Shown here piece after piece: positions 37,051 to 48,430 of a DNA stretch of 64,000 nucleotides. How positions within the stretch are numbered: position 1 is the stretch's first letter; the number at the start of each line of letters is the position of its first letter. A program made the position numbers and the translations under genes. The notes under the pieces are model-generated. The model did no database searches, was not told where the DNA came from, and was given only the letters and a program-made list of their open reading frames with translations. The DNA is from Parapristionchus giblindavisi (lineage: Eukaryota > Nematoda > Chromadorea > Rhabditida > Diplogasteridae), in assembly GCA_943737045.1 (NCBI GenBank), contig CALSFV010000334.1:62001-126000 (forward strand), written 5' to 3'.

Positions 37051-37511
37051 AAAATGGATTCGTTTGCAAAGAATAGGCTCTTGAAAATCGCACTGTCTAT
37101 GGAAAACTCGCTATAGTCAAATTTTGAAAACGACGATTTGCAACCAAGAATTTGGGGCTCTGAACTTTCCTCGTACCATATATTTGTCCCCAAGTCAAAA
37201 TCACTATACTGTAAGTTGATTATCTGATAAACCGAGATTGGTGAGACCACTCGTCTTGTGTAAGTGAAAAATGGAAGCGCTTCAAAAAAATCAGAAACTT
37301 GAGCTGCATTTAGTTTTAATTATAGCTGATCTGTATTTAGAATACCATTTATCTTTTTTTTTAAATTACGAGTATTTATGACATGTGAAAGAATAAGTAT
37401 GAATATGAATGACACAAAATGAGCAAAACTGTATCATCAATCGATCATTGAAAGCATCTATAAACTAATAAGTGAATATCTCAACAAGAAATACTGGTGT
37501 TCTTATAAGGA

Positions 37512-37616
37512 TTAATGGCACACACGAGCTGATTTTACTCTTCGCTCTGGCAAGACAAAGAAAACGAGAGAGCATAGCTAGAGCGGAGTCAAATTATCTC
37601 GGGATGTCCTTTTAAA
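37512..37616. mobile_element. MITE-A copy
   Basis: A slightly shortened palindrome, from ATTAATGGCACACACGAGCT to CTCGGGATGTCCTTTTAA. It lies downstream of the 37743 receptor gene's 3' end. Confidence 0.75.
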
Positions 37617-37742
37617 GCAATGACGATAATCAGTTCTATGGTATTGTAACAATAAATCAAAGTTCAATTTTCATGGTTTCAAAATGGTAGTTTTCAAGAT
37701 ACCCAAACATTACACAGCAATCGCACTTGTGCTAGATATAAT

Positions 37743-40700
37743 CTATTTCCACATGTGGGTCAACTGCGAAAAATACTCGTCACTAGTGGCGGACATATTA
37801 ATTCGTTTGCCAAGCACATTCCTGATCTGGATTACATCACGATCTTGCTGATGCTTCGGTATACGGTAGATCTGAAAATATTATTGATTACTTTAATTAA
37901 TTCTTTGGTCAAACTAAAAAAAGGATATTCTTATAGACAAAACATTTAACTGTTTTTAAAATATTAAATTATTGATTGATTTCTGATCTACCTTTACCGT
38001 TGATACGAGCCTTCTCATGCGACTGTAGTAGGAGGGATGACCATAGATAAGCAGCGACCACGGCATCATCAACTCGAATACAATTGAACTCTGAAAGTAC
38101 GAGCCTATTTATTGATTTATTTATTTATTCGTACTATTCCTCATCTAAAACAGGAATAGTTAATAAAAAAGCGGAATGTTGTAAATGTTAGTGATGGAGT
38201 TCAAATGAAAGGATGCATTTTTCAAAAAGGGGAAAAATCTTAGTCGTCACATATAAATCGAGTAAATAGTAAAATTGAATTTTTGTTTTCAAATTGTCAA
38301 TAGGTCTTCTTAGAATTGCTAAATGCAGAATTTCTTTTGCAAATAGCACTTTCGTTACGAATTATATCCGCTTTTGCACCTGTGCTATCAGAAGAAAATG
38401 CAACAAATATCTCAATTTTCCAGAATCTCAAAGTATTATTCCAAACTTACGTATGTACAACAAGTTTTCCGTGAATGAGTGAAATAGATAAAACGTAGGA
38501 AAGAATTTTCAACTGACAAGGTGTGTGATAATAAAGCCCGGAAGGTAGCTGGCGTTATCCGCGCATCGCGATGGCTCAAATCCAGAAGAAGAAACCTCAA
38601 AAGCTGTTTTTTTTTCGAAATCAATCATATTCAAAATTTAATAGATATTTGATTTTCTCACTTCAAAAACAAGCTCTGCTACGGAGTCAGCAACGAGTAT
38701 CATCGAGTCGAGAAATATGAAGATGATCATGGCTTTGCACGCCCTGCAAATAAAATAATTTAAAAAATCGAAAATTATAATATTATTCTTGTAAAAAATT
38801 GACAATAATTTCGCAATATTCATCTCTATTCTACATTTATCACTCAATATGCTGTCGACATATAGGTTTTCTGTATCTCCATTTTTGCACCTTATTCTTA
38901 TTCTTATTTCCTCTACCTGTTATTCTGAAAAGCGCTGTAACAACAAGTTTAAATGACCTAATATTTTCGGCCAATTGATATCGTGACGTGAGATCGCTGA
39001 GCTTTAGATCACGATGTCGAGCGGTCATGTTGCGATTGTACATCATCAATACTACCAGAAACTGCAATTAATCAATAAAGTCACCAAAGTATACTCTATG
39101 TTATAATTATTACTATTATTATTATATTATTTTTATTATTAAAATTCTCTTTATCAAGATTAGCTAAGCAATGTTGTCACTGAATCTGGAGTGGCTTAAG
39201 AAATTACACTATGTGAATAGAATAAAATTCAATTTTACGTCGTGCCAAATTAAATGAAATTCGGAGAATAGTTTCTAAAATTTACACTCTCTCACGACTT
39301 TTTTTCTTATCTTTTCGCAGCCTCCGAACTATGCATTACAAGTAAAAAAATGGAAAAAAATATAACAATTAGTACAGTATTTTCTTGTAAAACGCATAAA
39401 TAGCTAGGGAATTTTTTGTGAGTGTATTATCTTAGTATTTTTTTTGCAATTTGTAATACGTTAAACGTCTTACAGAGTAAATGATGGCCTCGAAAATGAT
39501 CAAAACGTAGTTGTGAATGCGTTCGTCCATTAATTCTAAATGTTTTCTTTAAAATATTTTTCAAGATATTTTCGGATCGAACCTGATCCGTAGACGACAT
39601 TCAGGACGCAGACAACAATCTGAAATTCGGAACGCATACATAAATATATTCATGTTTACGTATAAATCCAAAGTATATAATATACATATACGCTATACAT
39701 CTTTATCAGACAAATATTGTGATATATTGTGATATATTCTACCTGCACGTCATTTTAATAATCTCAAAAATTGCACTCAAATGTAGTGATGTAGGACGAA
39801 AATATGTTTACTTACGCAGAAAATCTGGGTCGCGAAAAAGACTTTCCACGGTCGGAAGAATTCGTATTTGCGGACGAAAATAGTCGCCGAAAAACGCTCG
39901 AGAGTTGTAACGAGGACGAGTGGTGATATGTATGCGTAGCAAAGATTCGAGGCGTATTCTGTAATTGATCAATGTAAATAAAGGCAGGTCCCGCACTAAT
40001 ATGGAACTTTTCGCTTTGGTTATGCTCTCTCGTAGACAAAGAAAGCGAGAGACCATTGCCAGAAAAAATTTCCCGGCCATCAGTATAAGCCACTTCAAAT
40101 TTGAAAATCTACTTCAATACTCACTCGCAGAAGAAAAAGTGAGATTGTCTGAGCGGAAGGGCAAACTGACACCATTTAATCAATACTATTCGACATAAGC
40201 CTATATTTCCATAGGTTTGCAGTCCATAATTACATGATTCTCGTGATCAACATATTTTGACGTTGAAAAAATATATAAATAACCAAGAGTGAACGACCTA
40301 CCGAGCACGGAAAGGGCCATGTGGTCAGCTGGGACTGTTAGCGTGAGAATCTCCGAAAGTACAATGAACACGGCACATAGGATGTACATAAAGAATAGTA
40401 GGGCGAAGTAGCAGCTAGAATATACATATTATTATTATCTAACAAGATAAAAAATTTTGTAAGATAATAATTTTAAAAAAAAACTAGGCAACACTTTATG
40501 GTGTAAAAAAAAACTAGCGGCCGAAACCCCAAAACTCACATTTATTAATTTATTATGTATAACATTATAATATTATAACAAGAGCAGCACCTTTTGTTTA
40601 TTTCGTTTAAATATCTATGATAATCATCTTTATTTATTGTTCAACATAAAAAAGCATTCGTTTATTGAAAACTTGAACGCACTTTTCGCTAATGTCATCA

Positions 40701-41136
40701 TAATTGAAACGCCAAATGAAAACACATTTATTCGCGTAAATTTCAAAATTACCCGTATTCCACTTCTAAGGCACCAGTTTGACGAAACGAATTTGAGTTA
40801 TTTTTACTGCAGATGTGAGCGACTTTTTCAACGTAATAAGTTTGGTTCCCAGTTAACAAATCTTTTGAAAAATTACAATAGTGTTCAAAAGTTACGAAAA
40901 CAAGAAAACATCTGAGAAAACTCTCCTCATTTTACTCTCGCTTCTTTTTCTTTTCTTTTTGTGAGAAAGATTTTCGAAATTTACCTAAAAAGTGGATGGA
41001 AATTGTTGCGCACGCTGAGATGGACACAAAATAGGATAGAGAAGAAAAGACAAGAGCACGAGTAAGAAGCGATGTCCAAGATCGAGAATGATGTGATGAG
41101 AGATTCGTCGCACGAATTGGCTGTTGAATTCTGCAT
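37743..41136 (-). CDS. Sra/Srab/Sre-superfamily chemoreceptor (7TM)
   Basis: Intact receptor of 314 residues from nine exons: 40985-41136, 40302-40414, 39816-39958, 39583-39619, 39474-39535, 38917-39061, 38662-38732, 37998-38090 and 37743-37871. Every phase joins. Seven hydrophobic segments are visible: SFSILDIASYSCSCLFFSIL, FALLFFMYILCAVFIVLSEI, YAYISPLVLVTTL, the pair VFFATQIFC and IVVCVLNVVYG, VLIIFEAIIYSFLVVLMM, AMIIFIFLDSMILVADSVAE and VFELMMPWSLLIYG. LERFSATIFVRKYE after TM3 and LTSRYQLAENIRSF before TM6 are hallmarks of the Sra/Srab/Sre superfamily; which subfamily is uncertain. Likely expressed in chemosensory neurons and trafficked to cilia (family knowledge). The start is the ATG giving an Asn-rich, glycosylation-type N-terminus (MQNSTANS). 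The splice site of exon 7 uses GCAAAG as acceptor, the weakest call. A MITE-A relic lies in intron 2. Confidence 0.85.
39978..40075. mobile_element. Partial MITE-A in receptor intron 2
   Basis: AAAGGCAGGTCCCGCACTAA on the left and the core TCTCTCGTAGACAAAGAAAG are preserved, while the right end is eroded. It lies between exons 2 and 3 of the 37743 receptor. Confidence 0.6.
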
Positions 41137-41287
41137 GACATGCGAACTGCAATAAATTTTTATACAAGATTTTCACATTATAGTTCATTTCTTTTTCGAA
41201 ATCTAATATGTTTTAAAAATATTTAAAAAAAATATAAATAGTTTTTTTAGCATTTTTTCAGAGCAAAGATTATCGGAGATTGTTAGG

Positions 41288-41398
41288 CACAAGGTATAAC
41301 CCGAGTAAATTTTCATCTCCGCTCTGGGGTCGCTCTCTCGTAAACAAAGAAAGCAATTGTGTATTACCAGTTTCAAATGAGTTGAGCCCTTTAAAGAA
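41288..41398. mobile_element. Degenerate MITE-A copy
   Basis: A weak palindrome with GGCACAAGGTATAACCCGAG on the left, the core CGTAAACAAAGAAAGC, and GAGTTGAGCCCTTTAAAG on the right. From 41399 to 42488 no gene is called. A minus-strand frame at 41270-41710 could contain a terminal exon of the upstream crystallin-like gene but is not convincing. Confidence 0.5.
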
Positions 41399-42488
41399 AT
41401 ATCCAAAAAAAATCAGAAACATTTTGTTCTGGCAAAATTCTAGCAAGAAGGAAGGGAGAGTGCTAGTTATTATAACCATTATTTTAATGCCCGAAATCAG
41501 GAAAAATAAAATGAATAAGCTTACGTCGGCGATATTACAACGACTTTGAGTCGATACATCACGCGCACTCGAAAAAGTTTTACGAACACAAAATATCAGA
41601 GATAAGGGCGTCCAGGCAGTGCGTAACAGGGGCGTTAGATAAGAGACAGATGTAAGATTTTCGAGAGGGAATTGCCCTCTATTCCTCGTCTCTAGTTTTG
41701 GAAATGTCAAAGCTTAATCAGATTTCAATTTTTTCACTCAAACATTTTAGATGTGAATTAGGACTTCACGAAATCAAAAAGTGGTAAATACAGCGCAAAT
41801 TTTACACCATTGAAACAGTAATTTCTTATCAGAAAACGCTCTTTGAAAGTGTGAGATCACCTCATTAGGCTACCCAATCTAATTTTAGTATGAAATGATG
41901 CACTTTCTAGTATTCAGTTAAGATAACAAGACATCAACTAAGCAGCTTTCAAAGATCCTCTAATGAGGTGCGAAAGTATCGGCGACGTTTCGTTGAAGCT
42001 GTCTTTAAAGGAAACCGGTAGTGCGTACGCCCTCACAAACCCCGCAAATTACTTTTCAACTTCGCCCGTTAATGGGATAAATCGAACCTTCTCCTACAAT
42101 TTTTCAATCACGCGAGAAACTCTCAGTACCTTTTGCAAAATGACAACAAAATTATGATTGGCTATTATGACAGAAATATCATGACTATTTCAAATAAATT
42201 GTTTGCATGATATATAATAGATATAATATATCCAGCCAAAACAAGATGAACGTCAGAATAAGTATAAAATGTATCAATGTGAACATTTTTCTCCCTCTGT
42301 GAGTTCAAAAAATTTAACGAATGAATAAGAATGTGGGAGAAAACAGGTGAAGGTCGGCGGAAAGAACGCAGTTGATAAAAAATTGGGCGTGAGACTATGT
42401 TGCCAGACTTCAACATTATCTACTATAATGTCACATGCTAAAGTTTGATGTAATCTGGGAATGTAGTGGGGACCATATAATTATGCGG

Positions 42489-42615
42489 TAAAGACACACC
42501 CCGAGCAAATTTGAAGCTCTCCACTCTGACAATGGTCACTCTCGCTTTCTTTGTTTACGAAAGACTGTTGCAAGAACGGAGAGCTAGTTAACGTAGCTCT
42601 AGGTGTGCCTTTAAG
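42489..42615. mobile_element. MITE-A copy
   Basis: Palindrome from GTAAAGACACACCCCGAGCA to GCTCTAGGTGTGCCTTTAAG, with the core CTTTCTTTGTTTACGAAAG. Confidence 0.8.
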
Positions 42616-43092
42616 CGACGAATTATGCCAGCGGGTACTTGGTATATTGCAGTAACTAACTTTAGATCTCTCCAGTGGAATCGCATTAAACGAACGTCGA
42701 ATTGGTTACCTGAAGATAATAGCCGATTAATCGGGAAATGCCATAACAAATTACTGGATAAGTGTATGGAGTCTGAATCCAGGTAGGTAGCGGTGTGCGG
42801 TGAAGGTGTAATGGTGAATCTGCAATGCGTAGATATTTTCCATATAAGCACTCCTCGAGCTACTTCGAAAATCATATTCAATATTCTATTCTTTTTTAAA
42901 GAAGGGGACCCACGAGTTTTTTCGTGACTAAACTGGTCAGGCAGAACTATGGCTCACATATCCTTGTATACAAAAACAATTTTCTCTAAAATTTTAGATG
43001 TCCCGTAATACCGTAGTTCGGGCTTAAAGTTCATTAATAAGTCCAGGGAAAGGCGCGAGTTTTTGAAATTGAAGTACAAATATATAGAAAAT

Positions 43093-43163
43093 TGCAAACG
43101 GGAATCGAACCCACGTGGCGCGGTTACAAGCGCTGACTACTTACCACTGAGCCACACGCTCTA
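43093..43163 (-). other. tRNA-like pseudogene
   Basis: Minus strand has TGGCTCAGTGGTAAGTAG (box A), an anticodon-loop-like TTGTAA and the B-box GGGTTCGATTCCC at correct spacing. The 5' GAGCGTG and the 3' TTGCA region do not pair as an acceptor stem, so it is probably a tRNA-derived relic rather than a functional gene. Confidence 0.45.
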
Positions 43164-43299
43164 CGCGTTGAACCAGTAAAATCTAATAGAGAAAGGAATG
43201 TCGCTTCCTATGTCCCACGTTCTTCATGTCAATAGCGCAGCCCAAATCTCGTATGTCCCCTTCTTTAACACTTTAGTCAGCATTTGTGAGAAAGAGTAA

Positions 43300-43820
43300 A
43301 AAGTTCATACAACCATCGAATTATCAAAACATCTGTTTTATTGAAGCGATTCTTGACTACACTTGAAATATGTTTACACATTCTACGAAATAAATATATA
43401 GGAACTTTTGTTATTGACATCTTAATTGCACATCAATTCACTTACAAGGGATAGTCCACGCGATGAAGCCAACCTACCAAAAAATTGAAACTATCTGCTC
43501 TCGATACTCACATACACACTGTACTTTACTGCGAGAGTGTGAATTTTCCGAAAAATCGATATCTCAAGATGAAGGGATTATATTGGCACACTCTCGTCAT
43601 ACAGTTGTGAATTCAAGTTTTTTGGACAAATGGTTTTCCATCGTTCATGTTGGCAAACAAATATTGACATATTAATTAGTGAATGGATGTCCAAATAAGA
43701 TATCAATGATAAAATTCCAATATATTTATTTCGTCGAATGCGTGATTAATTTTTAAATGTGGACAAGAATCGCTTCAATAAATCAGATGTTTTGATAACT
43801 CGAATGGTTGTATGAACTTT
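43300..43820. mobile_element. Fold-back element (~520 bp)
   Basis: Inverted arms AAAGTTCATACAACCATCGA and TCGAATGGTTGTATGAACTT of about 135 bp enclose a loop of about 250 bp. The loop's 70-codon plus-strand frame (43463-43675) has no recognisable domain. Confidence 0.75.
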
Positions 43821-43999
43821 GAATTACTCAGAACTGGAAAGTTTTGTTGTTAAACGTTAACCAGCTGACATTTACTAGTTCTCAAAATTCTTTGAAAGGG
43901 TTTTAAAACATAAGAATGGATAAAAATATTGCTCATTCATGCAAAAACGTATTAATGCACACAGTCACATCACAATAGTGCAATAATAATAATACTGCG

Positions 44000-44122
44000 G
44001 AAGTAATGATTAACTCCGAGCTAATTTGAAACTCTCCGCTCTGGCAATATTCTCTCGCAGAGAAAGAAAACGAGATAACATTGACAGAGCGGAGAGTTTC
44101 ATTTGAAGGTGTGCATTTGAAG
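44000..44122. mobile_element. MITE-A copy
   Basis: The core arms AATTTGAAACTCTCCGCTCT and AGAGCGGAGAGTTTCA are nearly perfect. The outer ends are diverged (GATTAACTCCGAGC and AGGTGTGCATTTGAAG). Confidence 0.75.
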
Positions 44123-45492
44123 CAAACAAAACATGACAATGCGTGGAGGTATGACTCAAGTAACAATTTCGAGGGAATTCCGATGCACATATTTTTGCCA
44201 GAAATAGTAAAAGCTTACGAGATTTATTAGGTAAAAATGACAAATAGCAGGAGGAAATACCAAAAATAACGCATGGAATACGTACATTCACGTTTCGCCT
44301 ACACAAATAATAACCGGGCTTCATGATTTATTTCTTTGTCTCATGTAAGAAGAACATGTGCATCCCACAAAAATCAAAGGTAACAATGATCAGTTAGAAT
44401 CGAGAATAATTTATTGTAGTTTTCTCTGCAATGACTTACTTGAATCTTTGGACAGCAAGTTTGGCGGCGTTGAATCGATGATTGAAAATAGTCTGAAAAT
44501 AAGGGTTGGGAGGTGATTTATGGTATCGCAGTAGTAACTTCAATAGTCACAATTAGAAACGGAGTTGGTTATTATATATTGTAGAAGCAAGTGCGCATGC
44601 ACTAAACAAGTTCTTGTAATTTGGGTGGTTTGTAGCACTTTATCAAGTCTATCAAAAAAGGGTAAAGGTAAATCCCGTTATTCAAGGTTCGTGATGTCCC
44701 GTGGGAAATCATTTAATTCCAATTCAGGTCAAACCTCTTCTTCGGATGTCCTTTTTAAAGACCTTAAAAAGTCTAATAATATTAATATTTATCACTTTGT
44801 ACATTGGTACGGTGATCATGTAATGGGTCCTTTATAAATAAATGTCTTACTTTATTTGTGAAATTAACATTACATGTTTAGACACTTCACACAAAAAATA
44901 TGAGATACACATGTACAGCATTTACTATGCCTCTACGGGGGGGGGGGGGTGGGGGTTGCATAAGTCTACTGATCAGCATTTACGAACAGAGCGAATTCCT
45001 CGACTCGAGAGATACGGACATTTCCAGATCAGTGTCTCCTCACAATGATGAAGATTGTGGTGATGTTGTGAATCTTCAATGTTTAGTTCATAAATTGGAT
45101 ACGAAATATTAAGTCATAATTGGGTAGCATATCATGGCTACATAAGCGAAACTTATCATGTGATTGTTCCCTACCGAGAAAACATTTATGTATTCTATAC
45201 ATTTATGTATTCAATTTGGTTGTTTGTCAATTTATATTGCTACTTATGACTAGACTATCTTTTAAAGACACACAAGAGCTAATGTTGTGATTAGCGAGTG
45301 ATGCCGGAGCGGATAGTTAAATTAGCTCGGGTATCACATTAAAAAACAATCAAGAAACAGAGGTATGTATGAAAATACATTATCTAAACACTAATATGGA
45401 AAATAGCCTAACCCGGTTCCACCTCCATCGCTTTCAAGGAGCACTCGGGTCCCTGCAAGGGAGGCTTTCATTATTGGGGGGGGGCAGCCCCA
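44123..45492. other. Stretch without a confident gene
   Basis: Contains a possible third exon of the minus-strand crystallin-like gene (44440-44493) and a truncated MITE-A (about 45260-45344). There are G-homopolymers near 44937-44949 and 45475-45485, where sequencing errors are likely. Plus-strand frames at 44565-45112 are unremarkable. Confidence 0.4.
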
Positions 45493-45704
45493 TATGCGGT
45501 AGTATACAATAGCATTATGTGCATCCTCTCCGCCATAACGATAGACACTTCCACGTAGACTCTTGAGAATGTAAATTTCTAACTGGATTTTCGTACAATA
45601 GCAGTATAAATGTTATAAATGTTACATGTATGCCGAAATTTAGAAAAAATCTTTATGTAGACGTCTCTGCCGTTACGGTGGTGGCAAATGTAACACCGCA
45701 TTAG
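45493..45704. mobile_element. MITE-B copy 3
   Basis: Ends TATGCGGTAGTATAC and AACACCGCATTAG, with mirrored CATAACGATAGACACTTCC and TAGACGTCTCTGCCGTTACG. Confidence 0.65.
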
Positions 45705-45734
45705 GGGCACTCCATGTACGAAAGACGTCCTTAC

Positions 45735-46141
45735 CTGGAACAACTCATAGCACTTTCCGTGAGTGTTCACCGACTTGGCCAAAAAATTTTCGATGTCGAA
45801 GCAACCATACACGTCGAATGATAAGCTTACACCTACAATAAACTTTTTTTAAATTTTATTTTAAAGGCACACCCGAGGATAACTGAAAACTCTTCACTCT
45901 CTCGCTTTCTTTGTCTACGAGACCCTAAGTGCTGAAATTAGCTCGAAGTGTGCCTTTAAGTTGTAATTCTTGCGTTACTATAATATAAATATAATAATAT
46001 AGATATAATATACTATATTATAAAAAAACATAAAATTCAGATACTACCTCTGAAGTTATAATCATCGTAGAGCGTAATATGATCTAGGGAAAAGGTTGAA
46101 GAAAACGTCAAAAAGAGCAAGAGAATTATTGATTTGGCCAT
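45735..46141 (-). CDS. Secreted protein, possible beta/gamma-crystallin-like domain (5' exons)
   Basis: Two exons joined in phase, 46048-46141 and 45735-45832. The first encodes a clear signal peptide (MAKSIILLLFLTFSSTFS) followed by DHITLYDDYNFR. The second continues GVSLSFDVYGCFDI...SVNTHGKCYELFQ. The LYDDYNFRG pattern (aromatic, acidic, aromatic-x-Gly) resembles the start of a Greek-key motif, and two cysteines could pair. Likely further exons in phase are 44440-44493 and, less surely, a 13-nt microexon at 44286-44298 and 42710-42819; I could not find a confident end. The intron holds a MITE-A copy. The family call rests on one motif, so it could equally be a nematode-specific secreted protein. 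Confidence 0.45.
45862..45961. mobile_element. MITE-A copy in intron
   Basis: Shortened palindrome from TTTTAAAGGCACACCCGAGG to AGCTCGAAGTGTGCCTTTAA, between the two exons of the 45735 gene. Confidence 0.75.
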
Positions 46142-46317
46142 TGTTTAGACTATATTGATTGGTTTCAGAAGGGTGACGAAAATATTTGAATTGAATGTGA
46201 AATGAAATCGAGAGAAACGTATTCCGTCCAGGAATGATGTCATCATGTGACACGACCTTCTGCATAGTAGTGGAATTGAATTCTTCAGTGAATCATTATT
46301 TTGGCGCAATAAAGATC

Positions 46318-47241
46318 AATGGAGTAACACCAATGAGCTAATTTGAAACTCTCCGCTCTGCCGCCGTACCAAATAGGGGTGGTAGATCAAGAGGTCGACC
46401 CTAATTTCTCTCTTTTTTCTATAGGAATCGGCTCTATTTTGGGGCTCATCTCGACTGTAATTCCTATCAAGTCGAGAGACAGAAATGGGGGTGAGGTAGA
46501 GAGGGAAAGAAAGTGAGAGATCACAAGAGGGAATAGGGTAGACGAGAAATTGAGGCTATTCCGAGCGCCTCAAAAATCTGTCTGTCTGCGTCTCTTGTTT
46601 AGCACACTATTTCTCTCTATCTCACCCATAATTTTTCAAAACACCGCACGAGTGATTTTATGGTCGAGATATTTAGAGTTGACCCGGCTGACTGAGCGTG
46701 ACACAATGTGATATACTGTAACTCCACATTGTCATCCCGCAAGTCTCCGCTCCTTTTATGTTATTGTTTACATTTTATTTTCCCCTTTTAATCCCCTTTT
46801 CCTTTATTTTCTCTTTTCCTTTTCATATCACCCTTTTCCGGCTATCTTTATTGAGCTTCAATTCATTCGAAACATTTTCATAATGTTAAATTTTTTCTTT
46901 TCAAAATTCTCCATTTAGTTCTTTCATCTAATTAATTTTCATTTCCTCTATTTACTGCATTTTGTTAATCACTTTTATTCATTATCCCATGATTCCAATT
47001 CAGTCTCTCATCTATCATTTGTGTGCCACTTCCCTGTTTGATCTATTTTCGCTATCATCTCGACTACAAATAAAGGCCTTCCTATCTCAAATATCGATTG
47101 ACTCAGAGAGGGGGGACATATTTTTAGGGTCGACCTATTTGGTACGGCGGCTGACCACACCCTCTCGCTTTCTTTTACTGCGAGAGAGCATAGCTAATTG
47201 TAAGGCTTAGAGTAAAATTAACTTGGGGTGTGCCTTTAAAT
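46318..47241. mobile_element. MITE-A copy split by a second transposon
   Basis: The left arm (CACCAATGAGCTAATTTGAA...CCGCTCTG) ends at 46360 and the right arm (CTGACCACACCCTCTCGC...GGGGTGTGCCTTTAAA) resumes at 47151. In between is an unrelated 790-bp TIR element. Confidence 0.85.
46361..47150. mobile_element. 790-bp TIR element nested in MITE-A
   Basis: Terminal inverted repeats CCGCCGTACCAAATAGG and CCTATTTGGTACGGCGG are perfect over 17 bp. A CTG on each side is a candidate 3-bp target duplication. Inner subterminal repeats GGTCGACC are also inverted. The interior is T-rich with no transposase frame, so it is non-autonomous; superfamily not assigned. Confidence 0.8.
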
Positions 47242-47454
47242 CAGTAATATATCGATGTCATCTATCCTGACAAAAAAAAGAACATTCAGTAGCGGGCAAG
47301 CAAACTAATAGAATAGAAAATGGTGAAAAGGAAGACTCGAAAAATAATTTGTCGAGTGGTTTTCCAAGGGTAGATGTTCGGATAGGCAAATGCATGTGTC
47401 GACAAATCAAAAATTACATACCGACACTGTGCCATGTGTTTTCTCTGTTATAAT

Positions 47455-48190
47455 ATGCCAAAGAATTTATTTATACAAGGCCAAAGCTTCTATTAATATG
47501 CTGTTCTTGTCTGTCCACTCTCGTTCCCATTCACTTTTATCTAAAGCTTATACTGTTTATATAAGACCAATCATCATCCTCATGTCCTCAATCATGTCCT
47601 ATTATCTGGAATCCCAGTGGGATCATCCCACCCTTAAATACCTGACCAATTCAATAGAAAGTGTACAAAGAAATTTCACATATAGACTTTTTGCTAAGTG
47701 CCAACTTGCTCCCTTACCTTTTAACGAACGCAACGCTTTTCTTCAACTCCCCACATTAGAATATAGAAGAGCCATCCGTGATCTCCAATTTCTCCATAGC
47801 ACAGTACATAACTATTCTTTATTTGACTCCTCTCATTTATACTATATTGATTGTAATAGAATTAGCCATAGTTATAGGATATCACTACCTTTTTGTATTC
47901 CCAAATCCCTTTCCACTTGTGCCTCTAGATCTCTGTCCACGTGGAACTCCCTCACCCAAGAGCTTGTCTCTTCCCCTCCCCATATATTCCGTGCAGGGAT
48001 ACTAAATTTGCCCCCTCACAATATTATAACTCAATCTCGTATTCGTCCTTAATATCATTATTCAGCTAAAGCTGCCACTCCCCAACCGAAATCGCTTAAG
48101 CGACGGAACTCCATCACTCCCTTATTGCTTCATTCATTCATTATTCTTGATTTTAACTGATGGATAAAGAAATAAATAAATAAATAAATA
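47455..48190 (+). mobile_element. 5'-truncated non-LTR retrotransposon (RT C-terminus)
   Basis: An open frame ending at 48052 encodes the region C-terminal to a LINE reverse transcriptase. YKAKASINMLFLSVHSRSH, LLSKAYTVYIRPII, SIESVQRNFTYRLFAKC, LQLPTLEYRRAIRDLQFLH and STWNSL are the conserved thumb/C-terminal blocks seen in CR1/RTE-like elements. The catalytic palm is absent because of 5' truncation. A 3' region of about 120 bp ends in an (AAATA)n-like tail at 48165-48190. The frame is uninterrupted, so the insertion may be young. It lies beyond the 3' end of the minus-strand receptor at 48431. Confidence 0.8.
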
Positions 48191-48430
48191 CAGGGAATTC
48201 AATTCAATGACCTTTATCAAATACATAACCATTTGGTAGGGAATGGTTGCCACTGTTTGTTTAGGAAACTGCATTTTATCAATGAACAATACAAAGAAAT
48301 TGAAATATTCATAGTATCTAACGCAATATATACACAGAAGTTCTACTAATTCCACGTATACTTTAAATCTACGTGTTAAAAAATGAATATAATCTATTTT
48401 ATTCTATCATATTTAATGTACTATTGGTAT

